The notes below the pieces were generated by a model that was not told the origin of the DNA, did not search any database, and saw only the letters and a program-made list of their open reading frames with translations. From Roseibacillus sp. (GTDB lineage Bacteria; Verrucomicrobiota; Verrucomicrobiae; Verrucomicrobiales; Akkermansiaceae), in NCBI GenBank assembly GCA_002723015.1, contig PBNG01000088.1, positions 1 to 25,181 of the forward strand: a stretch of 25,181 nt of DNA, read 5' to 3'. Positions within the stretch are counted from its first letter, which is position 1. Every line of letters starts with the position of its first letter. A program made the position numbers and the translations under genes. This document shows positions 17,480 to 25,181 of the stretch, in pieces.

Positions 17480-18639
17480 CACTTCACTTCGAGCCAGGAG
17501 CGCTCCAGTTCGAGAAAGGTGATCTTCTCGCAGTAATCCCTTTCGCCATTTTCATAAAGGCAGTAAATATGTCCGTTGCTGCCAATTGCCAGGTCTGAGT
17601 AGCCTGAAAGACCCTCATTTACGATCCGACTTGCCCCCCAGCTTCGGCCTTCATCCCGGCTCACCCGCAAGGTCAGGCGCTTCCGGCTCCAGATAGAAAA
17701 TCCACCACGATGATTTACGGCAGGATTAAGAAAAAGGATCTCATCGCTACTGAATCTCAGAAGACTGGCCTGACAGGCCGGACAAGGAAGATTCTTATCT
17801 ACCACCGGCTTGGACCAGGTCATGCCCTGGTCCTCACTCACCGATGTCAGCCGGAAGCCATATGAATACAAGCTGGGAGCCGCTGTCCGCATGTTCATGA
17901 GAAGGGATCCATCGCTCCGTTCAACAACAGTGCATTCCCCATGACGGAACTCAGGAACCCACGGAACTACCCCACCTGCGTTCCAGCTCTTTCCATTATC
18001 GTCCGAATAGATAATGCATGATTGACCCCTGCCCTCTCCGTTCACTCTGCGCCCAATATAGGAGGGCGCAATCAGGCGACCCGTACTGGTGTGAATCCCG
18101 TGAACCGGGCCTGCTCCAACTCCTACCGGTGAACCCTCAAAGTCAGATAGAAAATTACCCTCCTCGTACTCACGGGCCGAGGGGTCATCAGATGTCCTTA
18201 CAAACGGCATCCAGCTTTCCCCTTCATCCGTAGTCCTCGTGTAAAAAAGACAATCTGGTCCGTTCCGGGTAAAAAGCAGGTGCACCGTCTTACCATCTCT
18301 TTCAACAATCGGGCATGGATTACCAACTCTGATAAGGGCATCGCCACCCTCCTCATGAATGAGCCGTTGTGGTGACCATGTTCGACCACCATCCTCGCTC
18401 CTCTTCATCAGCAGATCAACATCCCCATGATCCCTTCGATGAGTCTTACGACCCTCCACGAAGACAAGCACGGATCCACCTGCTGTCACCACCATCGTAG
18501 GAATTCTGTAGGTATGATACCCATCCGTATTTCGACTGAAGATATCCTTTCTAAAAATCTCTTTCTCACTCTCCGCGCCGGCAGCAAGAGATGTGGCCAG
18601 CAGCAGATGCCCGAAAAGCGATAGCTTACTTGGTTTCAT
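17479..18639 (-). CDS. Secreted sialidase-like BNR/Asp-box glycosidase (GH33-like)
   Basis: A predicted exported six-bladed propeller enzyme. From ATG 18639 (386 aa) it has a signal peptide (KPSKLSLFGHLLLATSLAAG). The YRIP motif follows (44-47, Arg45). Five Asp-box-like repeats are visible: SEDGGRTW, TDEGESW, SDDNGKSW, SEDQGMTW and SRDEGRSW. Sialidase catalytic residues have candidates: Arg45, Arg251 (NMR) and an Arg near 320 as the arginine triad, Asp70 as acid/base, and Glu235 with Tyr347 (GYSDLA) as nucleophile pair. This supports an active GH33 exo-sialidase, although related sequences act on other acidic or uncharacterised sugars. A TTG at 18678 is a worse start. It overlaps the TIM-barrel gene; no sialate lyase, transporter or kinase is in the window. 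Confidence 0.88.
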   Translation of the reverse strand: MKPSKLSLFGHLLLATSLAAGAESEKEIFRKDIFSRNTDGYHTYRIPTMVVTAGGSVLVFVEGRKTHRRDHGDVDLLMKRSEDGGRTWSPQRLIHEEGGDALIRVGNPCPIVERDGKTVHLLFTRNGPDCLFYTRTTDEGESWMPFVRTSDDPSAREYEEGNFLSDFEGSPVGVGAGPVHGIHTSTGRLIAPSYIGRRVNGEGRGQSCIIYSDDNGKSWNAGGVVPWVPEFRHGECTVVERSDGSLLMNMRTAAPSLYSYGFRLTSVSEDQGMTWSKPVVDKNLPCPACQASLLRFSSDEILFLNPAVNHRGGFSIWSRKRLTLRVSRDEGRSWGASRIVNEGLSGYSDLAIGSNGHIYCLYENGERDYCEKITFLELERSWLEVK

Positions 18640-18779
18640 GCAGGTGAGATCACTAGCGGAAGGAACGTCTCTGCGCAATCAAGCGCGAACTCTCTTTTTC
18701 CTGATCCCGACCATGACCTGAGGCCACGATGCCCTGCAGTCCACCTGCTGTCGACCGAACCGGAGGCGTTGCCACCAGC

Positions 18780-20192
18780 TCAGCCGATAATATCACTGAT
18801 AACCTTGCCCCCGAACTGACTCAATTGCTTGTATCGGCCCGCGTGAAAATAGGTGAGCTTGTTATCATCCAACCCCAGCAGGTGTAGCAGGGTTACGTGG
18901 AGGTCCCGGATGGGGTGAACGCACTCGACAGCCCTGGCGCCAAGCTCATCAGTGCCACCGACCACGGAACCTTTCTTCACTCCACCTCCTGCCATCAGCA
19001 TGGACATCGCATCGATGTTATGCCCCCTCCCAAGGGAATACACTCCCCCTCGTTTATTGTTGTCGGGGGTCCGCCCAAACTCGCCCGTCCAAATCACCAG
19101 CGTATCGTCCAGCATTCCCCTGGCCTTGAGATCCCTGATGAGGGCTGCCATTGGCTTATCAACACTTCGAATCCGGGCGCTATGACCACGTTCCAGATAG
19201 TCGTGGCTATCCCATCCTCCACTGAAGATCTGAACAAATCTGACTCCCTTTTCCACGAGTCGCCTCGCCATCAGGCACTGCCTTCCGAAGGAGGCCGTCT
19301 CCTGACTGTTTAAGCCATACATCTCTTTCACTGAATCGGACTCACTCTTCAGATCCATGGCCCCGGGAACAGTCATCTGCATCCGGAACGCCAGTTCGTA
19401 GCTCTCCATGCGCGCCGCGAGATCCCCGTGCTGAGGATGGCTCTCTTGGTGTTTTCTATTGAGAAATGCCAACTCATCAAGACTTCGGCGCAAATGGCCA
19501 CGATCCTTGTAGGAAGGTGAGTTCAAGTTGAGAATAGGAGAACCTTCAGGGCGCAAGCGAGTCCCCTGATGCCGGGCAGGAAGAAATCCATTGCTCCAGT
19601 TCCCGGGACCACCCTGCGGCATCGCCAGCTCAGTCATGACGACATACCCCGGCAAATTTTCGTTCATTGTTCCGAGGCCGTGATTCACCCATGCTCCCAG
19701 AGCGGGATCCGCACCGAGGCGACTTCCGGTATTCATGTGGAACAGAGCCTCCGGATGATTCAACGATTCCGCCTGACATCCACGGTAGTTGCAGAGCTCA
19801 TCGGCGACGTAGGGATCGGAGAGATGCTTCCACTGGTCGCACATTTCAATTCCAGACTGACCGACATGGCGGAATTGGAATGGACTCCCCACGAAAAACT
19901 TGAACCCACTGTCGAGTCCCCGGTTCAGCTTCGATTCGGCCTTGTGAAGATCATTCAGTTTGGGCTTGGGGTCGAAGGTATCCATATGCCCCGGCCCTCC
20001 CTCCATGAATAACATGATGCAAGCCTTGGCCTTTGGATCATGCATCGCGGAGTTGGAGGTCACGACCCCGGCACTCTCCCTCGCAAGAAGATCGCTCATT
20101 GCTACCGCCCCCAGCGAAGCCCCGAGACCATAGAGAAACTCGCGGCGGGTCGCAGGGTTGGAAATGGGCCTGGCGCAGATTGATCGGTTCAT
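18780..20192 (-). CDS. DUF1501 protein with Tat-type signal
   Basis: A 470-aa DUF1501 (PF07394) protein, related in fold to alkaline phosphatase/sulfatase-type enzymes and abundant in Planctomycetes and Verrucomicrobia. The biochemical role is not established. The N-terminus has a twin-arginine signal, TRREFLYGLGASLGAVAM (Arg16-Arg17). Family features include CIMLFMEGGPGHMDTFDPKP, GGWDSHDY, VIWTGEFGRTP, and GRGHNIDAMSMLMAGGGV. The start is ATG 20192. The upstream DUF1549/DUF1553 gene ends 6 bases away, the classic pairing of these two families. The protein is probably exported folded and works with its partner in the periplasm or on the surface. Confidence 0.93.
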   Translation of the reverse strand: MNRSICARPISNPATRREFLYGLGASLGAVAMSDLLARESAGVVTSNSAMHDPKAKACIMLFMEGGPGHMDTFDPKPKLNDLHKAESKLNRGLDSGFKFFVGSPFQFRHVGQSGIEMCDQWKHLSDPYVADELCNYRGCQAESLNHPEALFHMNTGSRLGADPALGAWVNHGLGTMNENLPGYVVMTELAMPQGGPGNWSNGFLPARHQGTRLRPEGSPILNLNSPSYKDRGHLRRSLDELAFLNRKHQESHPQHGDLAARMESYELAFRMQMTVPGAMDLKSESDSVKEMYGLNSQETASFGRQCLMARRLVEKGVRFVQIFSGGWDSHDYLERGHSARIRSVDKPMAALIRDLKARGMLDDTLVIWTGEFGRTPDNNKRGGVYSLGRGHNIDAMSMLMAGGGVKKGSVVGGTDELGARAVECVHPIRDLHVTLLHLLGLDDNKLTYFHAGRYKQLSQFGGKVISDIIG

Positions 20193-20198
20193 GACGCT

Positions 20199-23063
20199 TC
20201 AGTAAACATAGAGGAACTCGTTACTGTTGAACAGGAGAAGAGCAAGATCAGCCAGTGCCCGCGTGTCAGGAGGAACATCCGTCGGTTTCCGGTCCGGGGT
20301 ATAATTTTCATACACCGGCAGGATTTCCTCGTAGCTGAAAGGCTTGCCCGAAAGCTCTTCAACAAGAGACCGGACTATTCTGGTGGGATACGTTTTTTTC
20401 TGGACCGGCCTCCTGCGATGATAACCAGTCATGTCGCTTACATACTCCTGCAACCTCTGCTGTTCAACCAAATCTGGAGGTCGTCCGAGAATAAGCTGGA
20501 ATGCCAGTTCAACCTGCCGTGCGAGGCCAGCGGCCTCAGCTTCAAGACGCAGGGCAAGGGCGATCGAACGGTCGGTCATGACATCGCTGTTCAACAACGT
20601 AAACACCTGTGGAGTCACAGCAGCTGAATGTCTTTCCTCACAGGACTCATTTGTAGTAGGGCGATTGAAGAGATTGAGGAAAGGATCGGGCAGGCCCCTC
20701 ACCCGGTAGGTGTAGATTGTACGCCGGTTTCTCTCCATCGGCGTCCGGGAGGGTTGCCACGCCGGAGCAATCGAGAACTGAATCATCCGTGGCGCCAGTG
20801 CAACCTCGCGGTTTATCTCCGGCATGACAGGTATTCCGCCAAGGGCAGGCACCAGCTCATCTGTTGCAAAAAGCAGAGAGTCCCTAATTTCCTCGGCAGT
20901 GAGCCGGCGCGGGGCAAAATAAGTCAGCAAGCGATTATCCGGATCACTCTCTTTGAGCATCGCAATATCCGGATGTGTTCCCGATTGCCGGTAAGCCCTT
21001 GAGCTCATTATGAGACGGTGTAGACGCTTGAAGGTCCACCCGTTCTCCACAAAGTCGGCGGCCAGCCAATCAAGGAGCAGAGGATGGGTCGGCCTTGCTC
21101 CCTTCGCCCCGAAATTATTGGGATTTCCCGCTATCGCTTTCCCAAAATGATGCTGCCAGATACGATTAACGATTGCACGGGTGGCCAATGGGTTTCGCGA
21201 ATCAACAATCCAGCGTGCGAGAGCAAGTCTCCGACCCTCAAGCCGGTCTCCAATCCTGAAAGGGTCATCAGGAGCACTGCCCTCCACCGCGACCCCGCAA
21301 CCACTAAGAACTCCCGGAGTCACTTCTTCTCCCGGAGCCGTAAGAGCGCCACCATCGTAAATCACACTCGTAGGCATCCAGGCCTCGTCCACTTTCTGAG
21401 CGATGCGCATCTTGAGGGCCCGGTTCATCCTCTCTGACGAATTAGGACCGTCATAAACGCCCTGAATCATCGGCTCATAGCGCTCCATCCGGCGGGTCCA
21501 GATTCTCTCGTCCTGCTCCCTTACCTTCAACCTCCCCTGATCCACATGATCCAGCCCCACATGGCGGGGTGGCTTTTCCCCGTCAGGAAGATTCCTTCGT
21601 TTCTGGAGAGAACGGTAGTTCAGGTTTCTCTCCCCATACCACCTCCTGGCCGCGTCCTCCTGCTTTTTGAGAATGAGTTCTTTGCGCTCCGTAGCAAACG
21701 CGAGGAGACGTCGAACCTGCACCTTCCCGTCCTTGAAACCCCTGAGGTTTTCGCTCGCTAGGAAAGGCACCTTGCGCTCTGCCATCTGAGTGCCCGCGAA
21801 GGCAGCATAGATCCGGTAATAGTCTCGGGTTGGAATTGGATCAAACTTGTGGTCATGACACTTTGCACACCTCAGGTTTGTCGCGAGAAAGCTCTGGCCG
21901 ACTGAGTTGACCACATCATCCAGATAGATCTGGCGCGCCTCAGGAGCCTTAACCATTGCGCTATCCCACGGCCCCATCCTCAGGTAACCAGTCGCGACCA
22001 GCCACTCGCTTTCCTCCTCGGTATAAGTTCCATTCAACCTCACCTTGTGCATCTCTTGCCCCACTTTCCCCAACCTCTCGCGCACTGAGAGATCTGCAAG
22101 CTGATCACCCGCCAGTTGCTCAACAACAAACTGGTTGTAGGGTTTATCCCCGTTGAAAGATCGAATGACGTAGTCACGATAGCGCCACGCATTGGAGCGC
22201 TCATAATCGTTCGAATAGCCCCCCGTGTCGGCATATCGGACTACATCAAGCCAGTGCTGGGCCCAGCGTTCTCCATAATGAGGACTATCAAGCATTCGAT
22301 TAACAAGAGCCCCCCATGCCTTCTCGGAATCAATCTCCCAGTCTCTCAGAAAGCCGGCAACCTCTGCAGGATCCGGAGGCAGCCCGAGAAGATCATAGCT
22401 GGCCCTGCGAATGAGCACTCTTGGATCTGCCTCTGGCGCGGCCTCGTACCCGGCCTCGCTACGTCGGGTATCAATAAAGAAGTCGATAGGGTGTTTTCCT
22501 GCAGGGACATCCCTCGGTTCCAGAGGGCGAACACTCCATAAGTCTTCCGGGAGATAACGACGATAGGTCCACTCATCACTCTGGCCTCCGCTCGTCCGGA
22601 GGATTTCCCCCTCTGCGGTCACTGCTATCTTTCGCTCGGCCTCCGTATATCTACGACGGGTTTCCTCTTCCGGCCATGGAGCCCCCGCCTCAATCCATTT
22701 TCTAAAATCCTCGACCTGACTCTGACTCAGTCGGTCATTTTCCTTTGGAGGCATCTCCAGGCCTTCTTCTTCCCATGTGATTGCGCGATAAAGATCACTC
22801 TCCTCTGGCCGTCCCTCAACCAGGACCCGATCAGAGAGCGCACCTCCTTCCAGCATTCTCTCACGACTGAGAAGATTCAAATCACCCTCCAAGTTCCCGG
22901 GATCCTCCCCGTGGCACGCAAAACACTTCGCCTTGAGCACAGGATAAATTTTAAGGGAGAAAAGACGGGCACCCTCGCTCTCCCCTCGGGAAGCCAGGGA
23001 TGAAAGAACCACCAGGGTCCCGAGAAGGACCATGGTGCAACCTGCTGGTCGAAATCTGCTCAC
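20199..23063 (-). CDS. Cytochrome-c-like / DUF1549 / DUF1553 (PSCyt1-PSCyt2-PSD1) exported protein
   Basis: A large protein of the Planctomycetes-Verrucomicrobia type. From GTG 23063 (954 aa) it has a signal peptide with a basic start (SRFRPAG) and a hydrophobic core (~10-24). A c-type heme motif CFACH (47-51) sits in a PSCyt1-like domain that ends with PPKENDRLSQSQVEDFRKWIEAGAPWP. A DUF1549 region follows (~190-430), including WAQHWLDVVRYADTGGY and a second CAKCH motif (399-403). The C-terminal DUF1553 region (~680-930) includes RAIVNRIWQHHFG and RRLTAEEIRDSLL. An ATG at 23033 is a shorter alternative; a reading from 23240 adds 59 residues that lack family character. It pairs with the DUF1501 gene 6 bases downstream. 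A redox or polymer-binding role is only predicted. Confidence 0.93.
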   Translation of the reverse strand: MSRFRPAGCTMVLLGTLVVLSSLASRGESEGARLFSLKIYPVLKAKCFACHGEDPGNLEGDLNLLSRERMLEGGALSDRVLVEGRPEESDLYRAITWEEEGLEMPPKENDRLSQSQVEDFRKWIEAGAPWPEEETRRRYTEAERKIAVTAEGEILRTSGGQSDEWTYRRYLPEDLWSVRPLEPRDVPAGKHPIDFFIDTRRSEAGYEAAPEADPRVLIRRASYDLLGLPPDPAEVAGFLRDWEIDSEKAWGALVNRMLDSPHYGERWAQHWLDVVRYADTGGYSNDYERSNAWRYRDYVIRSFNGDKPYNQFVVEQLAGDQLADLSVRERLGKVGQEMHKVRLNGTYTEEESEWLVATGYLRMGPWDSAMVKAPEARQIYLDDVVNSVGQSFLATNLRCAKCHDHKFDPIPTRDYYRIYAAFAGTQMAERKVPFLASENLRGFKDGKVQVRRLLAFATERKELILKKQEDAARRWYGERNLNYRSLQKRRNLPDGEKPPRHVGLDHVDQGRLKVREQDERIWTRRMERYEPMIQGVYDGPNSSERMNRALKMRIAQKVDEAWMPTSVIYDGGALTAPGEEVTPGVLSGCGVAVEGSAPDDPFRIGDRLEGRRLALARWIVDSRNPLATRAIVNRIWQHHFGKAIAGNPNNFGAKGARPTHPLLLDWLAADFVENGWTFKRLHRLIMSSRAYRQSGTHPDIAMLKESDPDNRLLTYFAPRRLTAEEIRDSLLFATDELVPALGGIPVMPEINREVALAPRMIQFSIAPAWQPSRTPMERNRRTIYTYRVRGLPDPFLNLFNRPTTNESCEERHSAAVTPQVFTLLNSDVMTDRSIALALRLEAEAAGLARQVELAFQLILGRPPDLVEQQRLQEYVSDMTGYHRRRPVQKKTYPTRIVRSLVEELSGKPFSYEEILPVYENYTPDRKPTDVPPDTRALADLALLLFNSNEFLYVY

Positions 23064-23293
23064 AATGTAAACTATGGCACCGAATCTGTCGGCGCAACGG
23101 CTGTCGTAACGCAAGGAGAGTATCTCGCGGAAACCGGTCGCGACACAAGTTCGGATCGTGGGCGGCAAAAGTCCTGAAAAATGGTCAATCCTCATCAGGA
23201 AGCTGCAAGCTTGGGGGCCGCGAGGCTCCAGAGACAGCACGAGCCGCGCAGCTCATGCTTGTGACTCGTCTCATTCCCGCTAGCATCCCCGAG
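23064..23293. promoter_or_regulatory. Divergent intergenic region between the cytochrome and helical-repeat genes
   Basis: These 230 bases separate two exported-protein operons and should hold both promoters. I see no strong palindrome or consensus -35/-10 pair. The only notable bits are AAGCTT within 23207-23212 and a short GAGC/GCTC inverted repeat at about 23241-23254. An in-frame ATG at 23255 could move the rightward gene start upstream. Confidence 0.3.
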
Positions 23294-24442
23294 ATGCGAA
23301 ATTGCCTTCTGACCGCCTGTTGGACCCTCACCCTTGCAAGTTCGGGTCACGCAGATACCCCCGCCGATCTTGCAAAACAGATTGCAATTATTCAGGCTGT
23401 CGAACCGGAAGGTGTTGGAAACAGGAATGCCGCAGCGGCGTTTCAAGTCCTTTCTCGCTCGGGAGCATCTTCGCTTCTTCCCCTGCTGAGCGCGATCGAG
23501 GCAAGCAATCCGATTGCCCGAAACTGGCTCAGGGCTTCCATTGAGGTCATCGTAGAGAGACAAATCGCCTCTGGAGACCCCCTGCCCCTTGACGCTCTTC
23601 GGAACTTCCTGAAGGACCGCGACCAGTCTCCTGCCGCCAGACGGCTCACCTTTGAGCTCATGCTTTCAATCGAGCGCGAAGCTACCGAAAGGATGATTCC
23701 CTCGTTTATTGATGACCCCAGTAATGAGCTCCGTCGGGATGCGGTCACTCAAATTATCGCCCAGGGCAAACGGCAAATGGCAGGTAGCATGGAAGCCGCT
23801 GCCCAGAGCTATCGACAAGCTCTTGATGCTGCGCGGGACGTGGATCAGATCCAGGAGATCGCAAAGGCTTTTAAGGAGATGGATCTAGAAATCGATCTGC
23901 CACGGCATTTCGGATTCCTTACCGACTGGAAGGTTGTCGGTCCGTTTCACAACCTCGAACGAGCTGGTTTCGCAGAGAAATTTGCACCCGAGGACGGCAT
24001 CGACCTCAAAGCAACCTATGAGGGAAAGGAAGCCGAGGTCAAATGGCAGTCTCTTTCCACCATGGATCCTTACGGAAAAGTGGATCTGAACAAGCCTTAC
24101 GGGAAACTCAAGGAGGTAACCGCTTACGCCTACCATCAGTTTGATTCCGGTATGGCTCGAGAAGCCGAACTACGTCTCGGATGCAAGAATGCGTGGAAAA
24201 TATGGCTGAACGGCAAACTCGTTTTTGGGCGTGATGAATACCACCGCGGACAGCGAATCGATCAGTATAAGATGCCCATTGAGCTCCTCAAGGGCCCCAA
24301 TACAATCCTGGTGAAACTCTGCCAGAACGAGCAGAAGCAGGACTGGACCGTCCAGTGGGAGTTCCAATTGCGGGTATGTGATGCGACGGGAGCTGCAATC
24401 CTCGCCACAAATCGCGGAGTCTCCAAGGCGACTCAGGAGTGA
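23294..24442 (+). CDS. Exported protein with helical-repeat-like N-terminal half and beta-sandwich-like C-terminal half
   Basis: I do not recognise a named family for this 382-aa protein. From ATG 23294 it begins with a signal peptide (RNCLLTACWTLTLASSGHA). Residues ~22-200 look alpha-helical and HEAT-like, with leucine-rich pairs such as SLLPLLSAI and DALRNFLKD, and RRLTFELM. Residues ~205-362 resemble a carbohydrate-binding-like beta-sandwich, with LTDWKVVGPFHN, WKIWLNGKLVF, and LLKGPNTILVKLCQ. The 'W..lGPF' and 'WLNG..v' pattern recurs in PVC-group exported proteins. An ATG at 23255 is an alternative start. It diverges from the cytochrome gene and precedes the PQQ-propeller gene by 32 bases, which suggests a shared operon and a shared exported function. 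Confidence 0.75.
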   Translation: MRNCLLTACWTLTLASSGHADTPADLAKQIAIIQAVEPEGVGNRNAAAAFQVLSRSGASSLLPLLSAIEASNPIARNWLRASIEVIVERQIASGDPLPLDALRNFLKDRDQSPAARRLTFELMLSIEREATERMIPSFIDDPSNELRRDAVTQIIAQGKRQMAGSMEAAAQSYRQALDAARDVDQIQEIAKAFKEMDLEIDLPRHFGFLTDWKVVGPFHNLERAGFAEKFAPEDGIDLKATYEGKEAEVKWQSLSTMDPYGKVDLNKPYGKLKEVTAYAYHQFDSGMAREAELRLGCKNAWKIWLNGKLVFGRDEYHRGQRIDQYKMPIELLKGPNTILVKLCQNEQKQDWTVQWEFQLRVCDATGAAILATNRGVSKATQE

Positions 24443-24474
24443 ACCGTAGGATAAAACCTGACCAGAAAGAGATC

Positions 24475-25181
24475 ATGAATCGACTCCTCACCTCGACCAG
24501 CATCAGCATCATATGGGCCCTTGCCACCACTGTGGCGCCTGCTGAATGGCATCGCTTCCGCGGACCAGAGGGAAACGGATACATCCCGGGCAACGCTGCT
24601 CTTCCCACCGTGCTGGGGAAGGAGACCATGGCTTGGAAAACGTCTCTCCCCGGACGAGGGCTGGGAAGCCCGATCATCGTCGGAGACAGAGTCATCGTGT
24701 CCGCTGCAAGCGGACCTCATCAGGATAAGCTTCTGATCCTCTGCTTTTCGGAACGGGATGGTTCAGAGCTGTGGCGTCGGAGCTTCTGGGCCACGGGGCG
24801 CACAATGTGCCACAAGAAAACCTGTGTCGCAGCCCCGACCCCGACCTCAGACGGAAAGCATATCTACGTCCTGTGGTCTTCAAACGATCTTGTGGCAGTC
24901 GACCTCGAGGGAAACCTGAAGTGGATGCGTGGTCTGACCCTCGATTACCCGAACGCCTCCAACAGTCTCGGCATGTCGTCCTCTCCCATTATCGCGGGAG
25001 GCACACTTGTCGCCCAGGTCGAGAATGATTCCGAGTCCTTTGCCGCCGGCTTCGACCTCCTCACGGGAATGAACCGGTGGAAGGTCGACCGGCCGAAAAT
25101 GGCCAACTGGACCTCTCCCGTCACAATGCGGATGAATGGCAAGGTAATCGTCGCCCTGCAATCCGGGAAAGGAGTAACGGG
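24475..25181 (+). CDS. PQQ-type beta-propeller exported protein, 3' end outside window
   Basis: The frame is open from ATG 24475 to the window end (235 complete codons), so the gene is cut. The N-terminus is a signal peptide (NRLLTSTSISIIWALATTVA) directly followed by AEWHRFRGPEGNGY, the W-x-x-[FY]-R-G-P-x-x-x-G hallmark of PVC-group PQQ-like propeller proteins. Repeats typical of the fold follow: WKTSLPGRGLGSPIIVGDRV, ILCFSERDGSELWRR, VAVDLEGNLKWMR, MSSSPIIAGGTLVA, and GFDLLTGMNRWKV. Family members range from dehydrogenase-like enzymes to non-enzymatic scaffolds, and cofactor use is not shown. It follows the helical-repeat gene by 32 bases. Confidence 0.88.
   Translation, partial: MNRLLTSTSISIIWALATTVAPAEWHRFRGPEGNGYIPGNAALPTVLGKETMAWKTSLPGRGLGSPIIVGDRVIVSAASGPHQDKLLILCFSERDGSELWRRSFWATGRTMCHKKTCVAAPTPTSDGKHIYVLWSSNDLVAVDLEGNLKWMRGLTLDYPNASNSLGMSSSPIIAGGTLVAQVENDSESFAAGFDLLTGMNRWKVDRPKMANWTSPVTMRMNGKVIVALQSGKGVT

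Noticed and set aside
23064..23240. Longer N-terminus for the cytochrome/DUF1549/DUF1553 protein
   Set aside because: The added 59 residues sit before a good signal peptide and have no family character. They would also fill most of the divergent promoter region.
23000..23293. Longer upstream start for the helical-repeat gene
   Set aside because: The extra residues precede a clear signal peptide at 23294, are rich in Arg/Cys/Gly and overlap the start of the divergent cytochrome gene.

Overview
The window is about 25 kb of chromosomal DNA, GC-rich by eye except for a clearly AT-rich first ~200 bases. It holds one tRNA gene and 18 protein genes, the last cut by the window edge. The gene content suggests a member of the PVC superphylum, most likely Verrucomicrobiota. 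The main evidence is a DUF1501 protein next to a large c-type-cytochrome/DUF1549/DUF1553 protein, together with a secreted sialidase, a TIM-barrel sugar isomerase, a PQQ-type propeller protein, and weak Shine-Dalgarno signals with several non-ATG starts. This placement is inference from gene content, not from a phylogeny.

Layout. Positions 1-203 hold no gene but carry two perfect inverted repeats. Next come tRNA-Arg(UCU) and, 69 bases downstream, thymidylate kinase, which has no ATG, GTG or TTG start in frame. tmk converges on ftsK with 3 bases between the stops. A rightward pair follows: a DUF2064 glycosyltransferase-like gene and a class I mannose-6-phosphate isomerase. This pair converges on a leftward lysR-purU pair with 3 bases between its genes. 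Across a palindrome-rich intergenic region lies dtd (D-aminoacyl-tRNA deacylase).

From 7.85 to 16.5 kb everything runs leftward: fdhD, a secreted M1 aminopeptidase, yjbQ, nadC, valS, and a membrane HhH/zinc-ribbon protein whose start overlaps the valS stop. These are mostly housekeeping or cofactor genes, and the wider gaps suggest more than one transcript.

From 16.6 to 25.2 kb lies a secreted, PVC-type accessory region. Leftward genes, in transcription order, are the cytochrome/DUF1549/DUF1553 protein, the DUF1501 protein (6-base gap), a GH33-like sialidase, and a TIM-barrel isomerase/epimerase that starts inside the sialidase stop. Diverging from them are a signal-peptide protein with a helical N-terminal half and a beta-sandwich-like C-terminal half, and a PQQ-type beta-propeller protein that runs off the window. 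Most of these products carry export signals, so the block is probably an envelope or periplasmic glycan-handling locus. The substrate cannot be read from the sequence.

I saw no CRISPR array, insertion sequence, phage gene or recognised defence system. The most unusual points are the missing tmk start codon, the acidic insertion in FtsK, the membrane HhH protein coupled to valS, the divergent DUF2064 motifs, and the secreted divergent locus at the right end.
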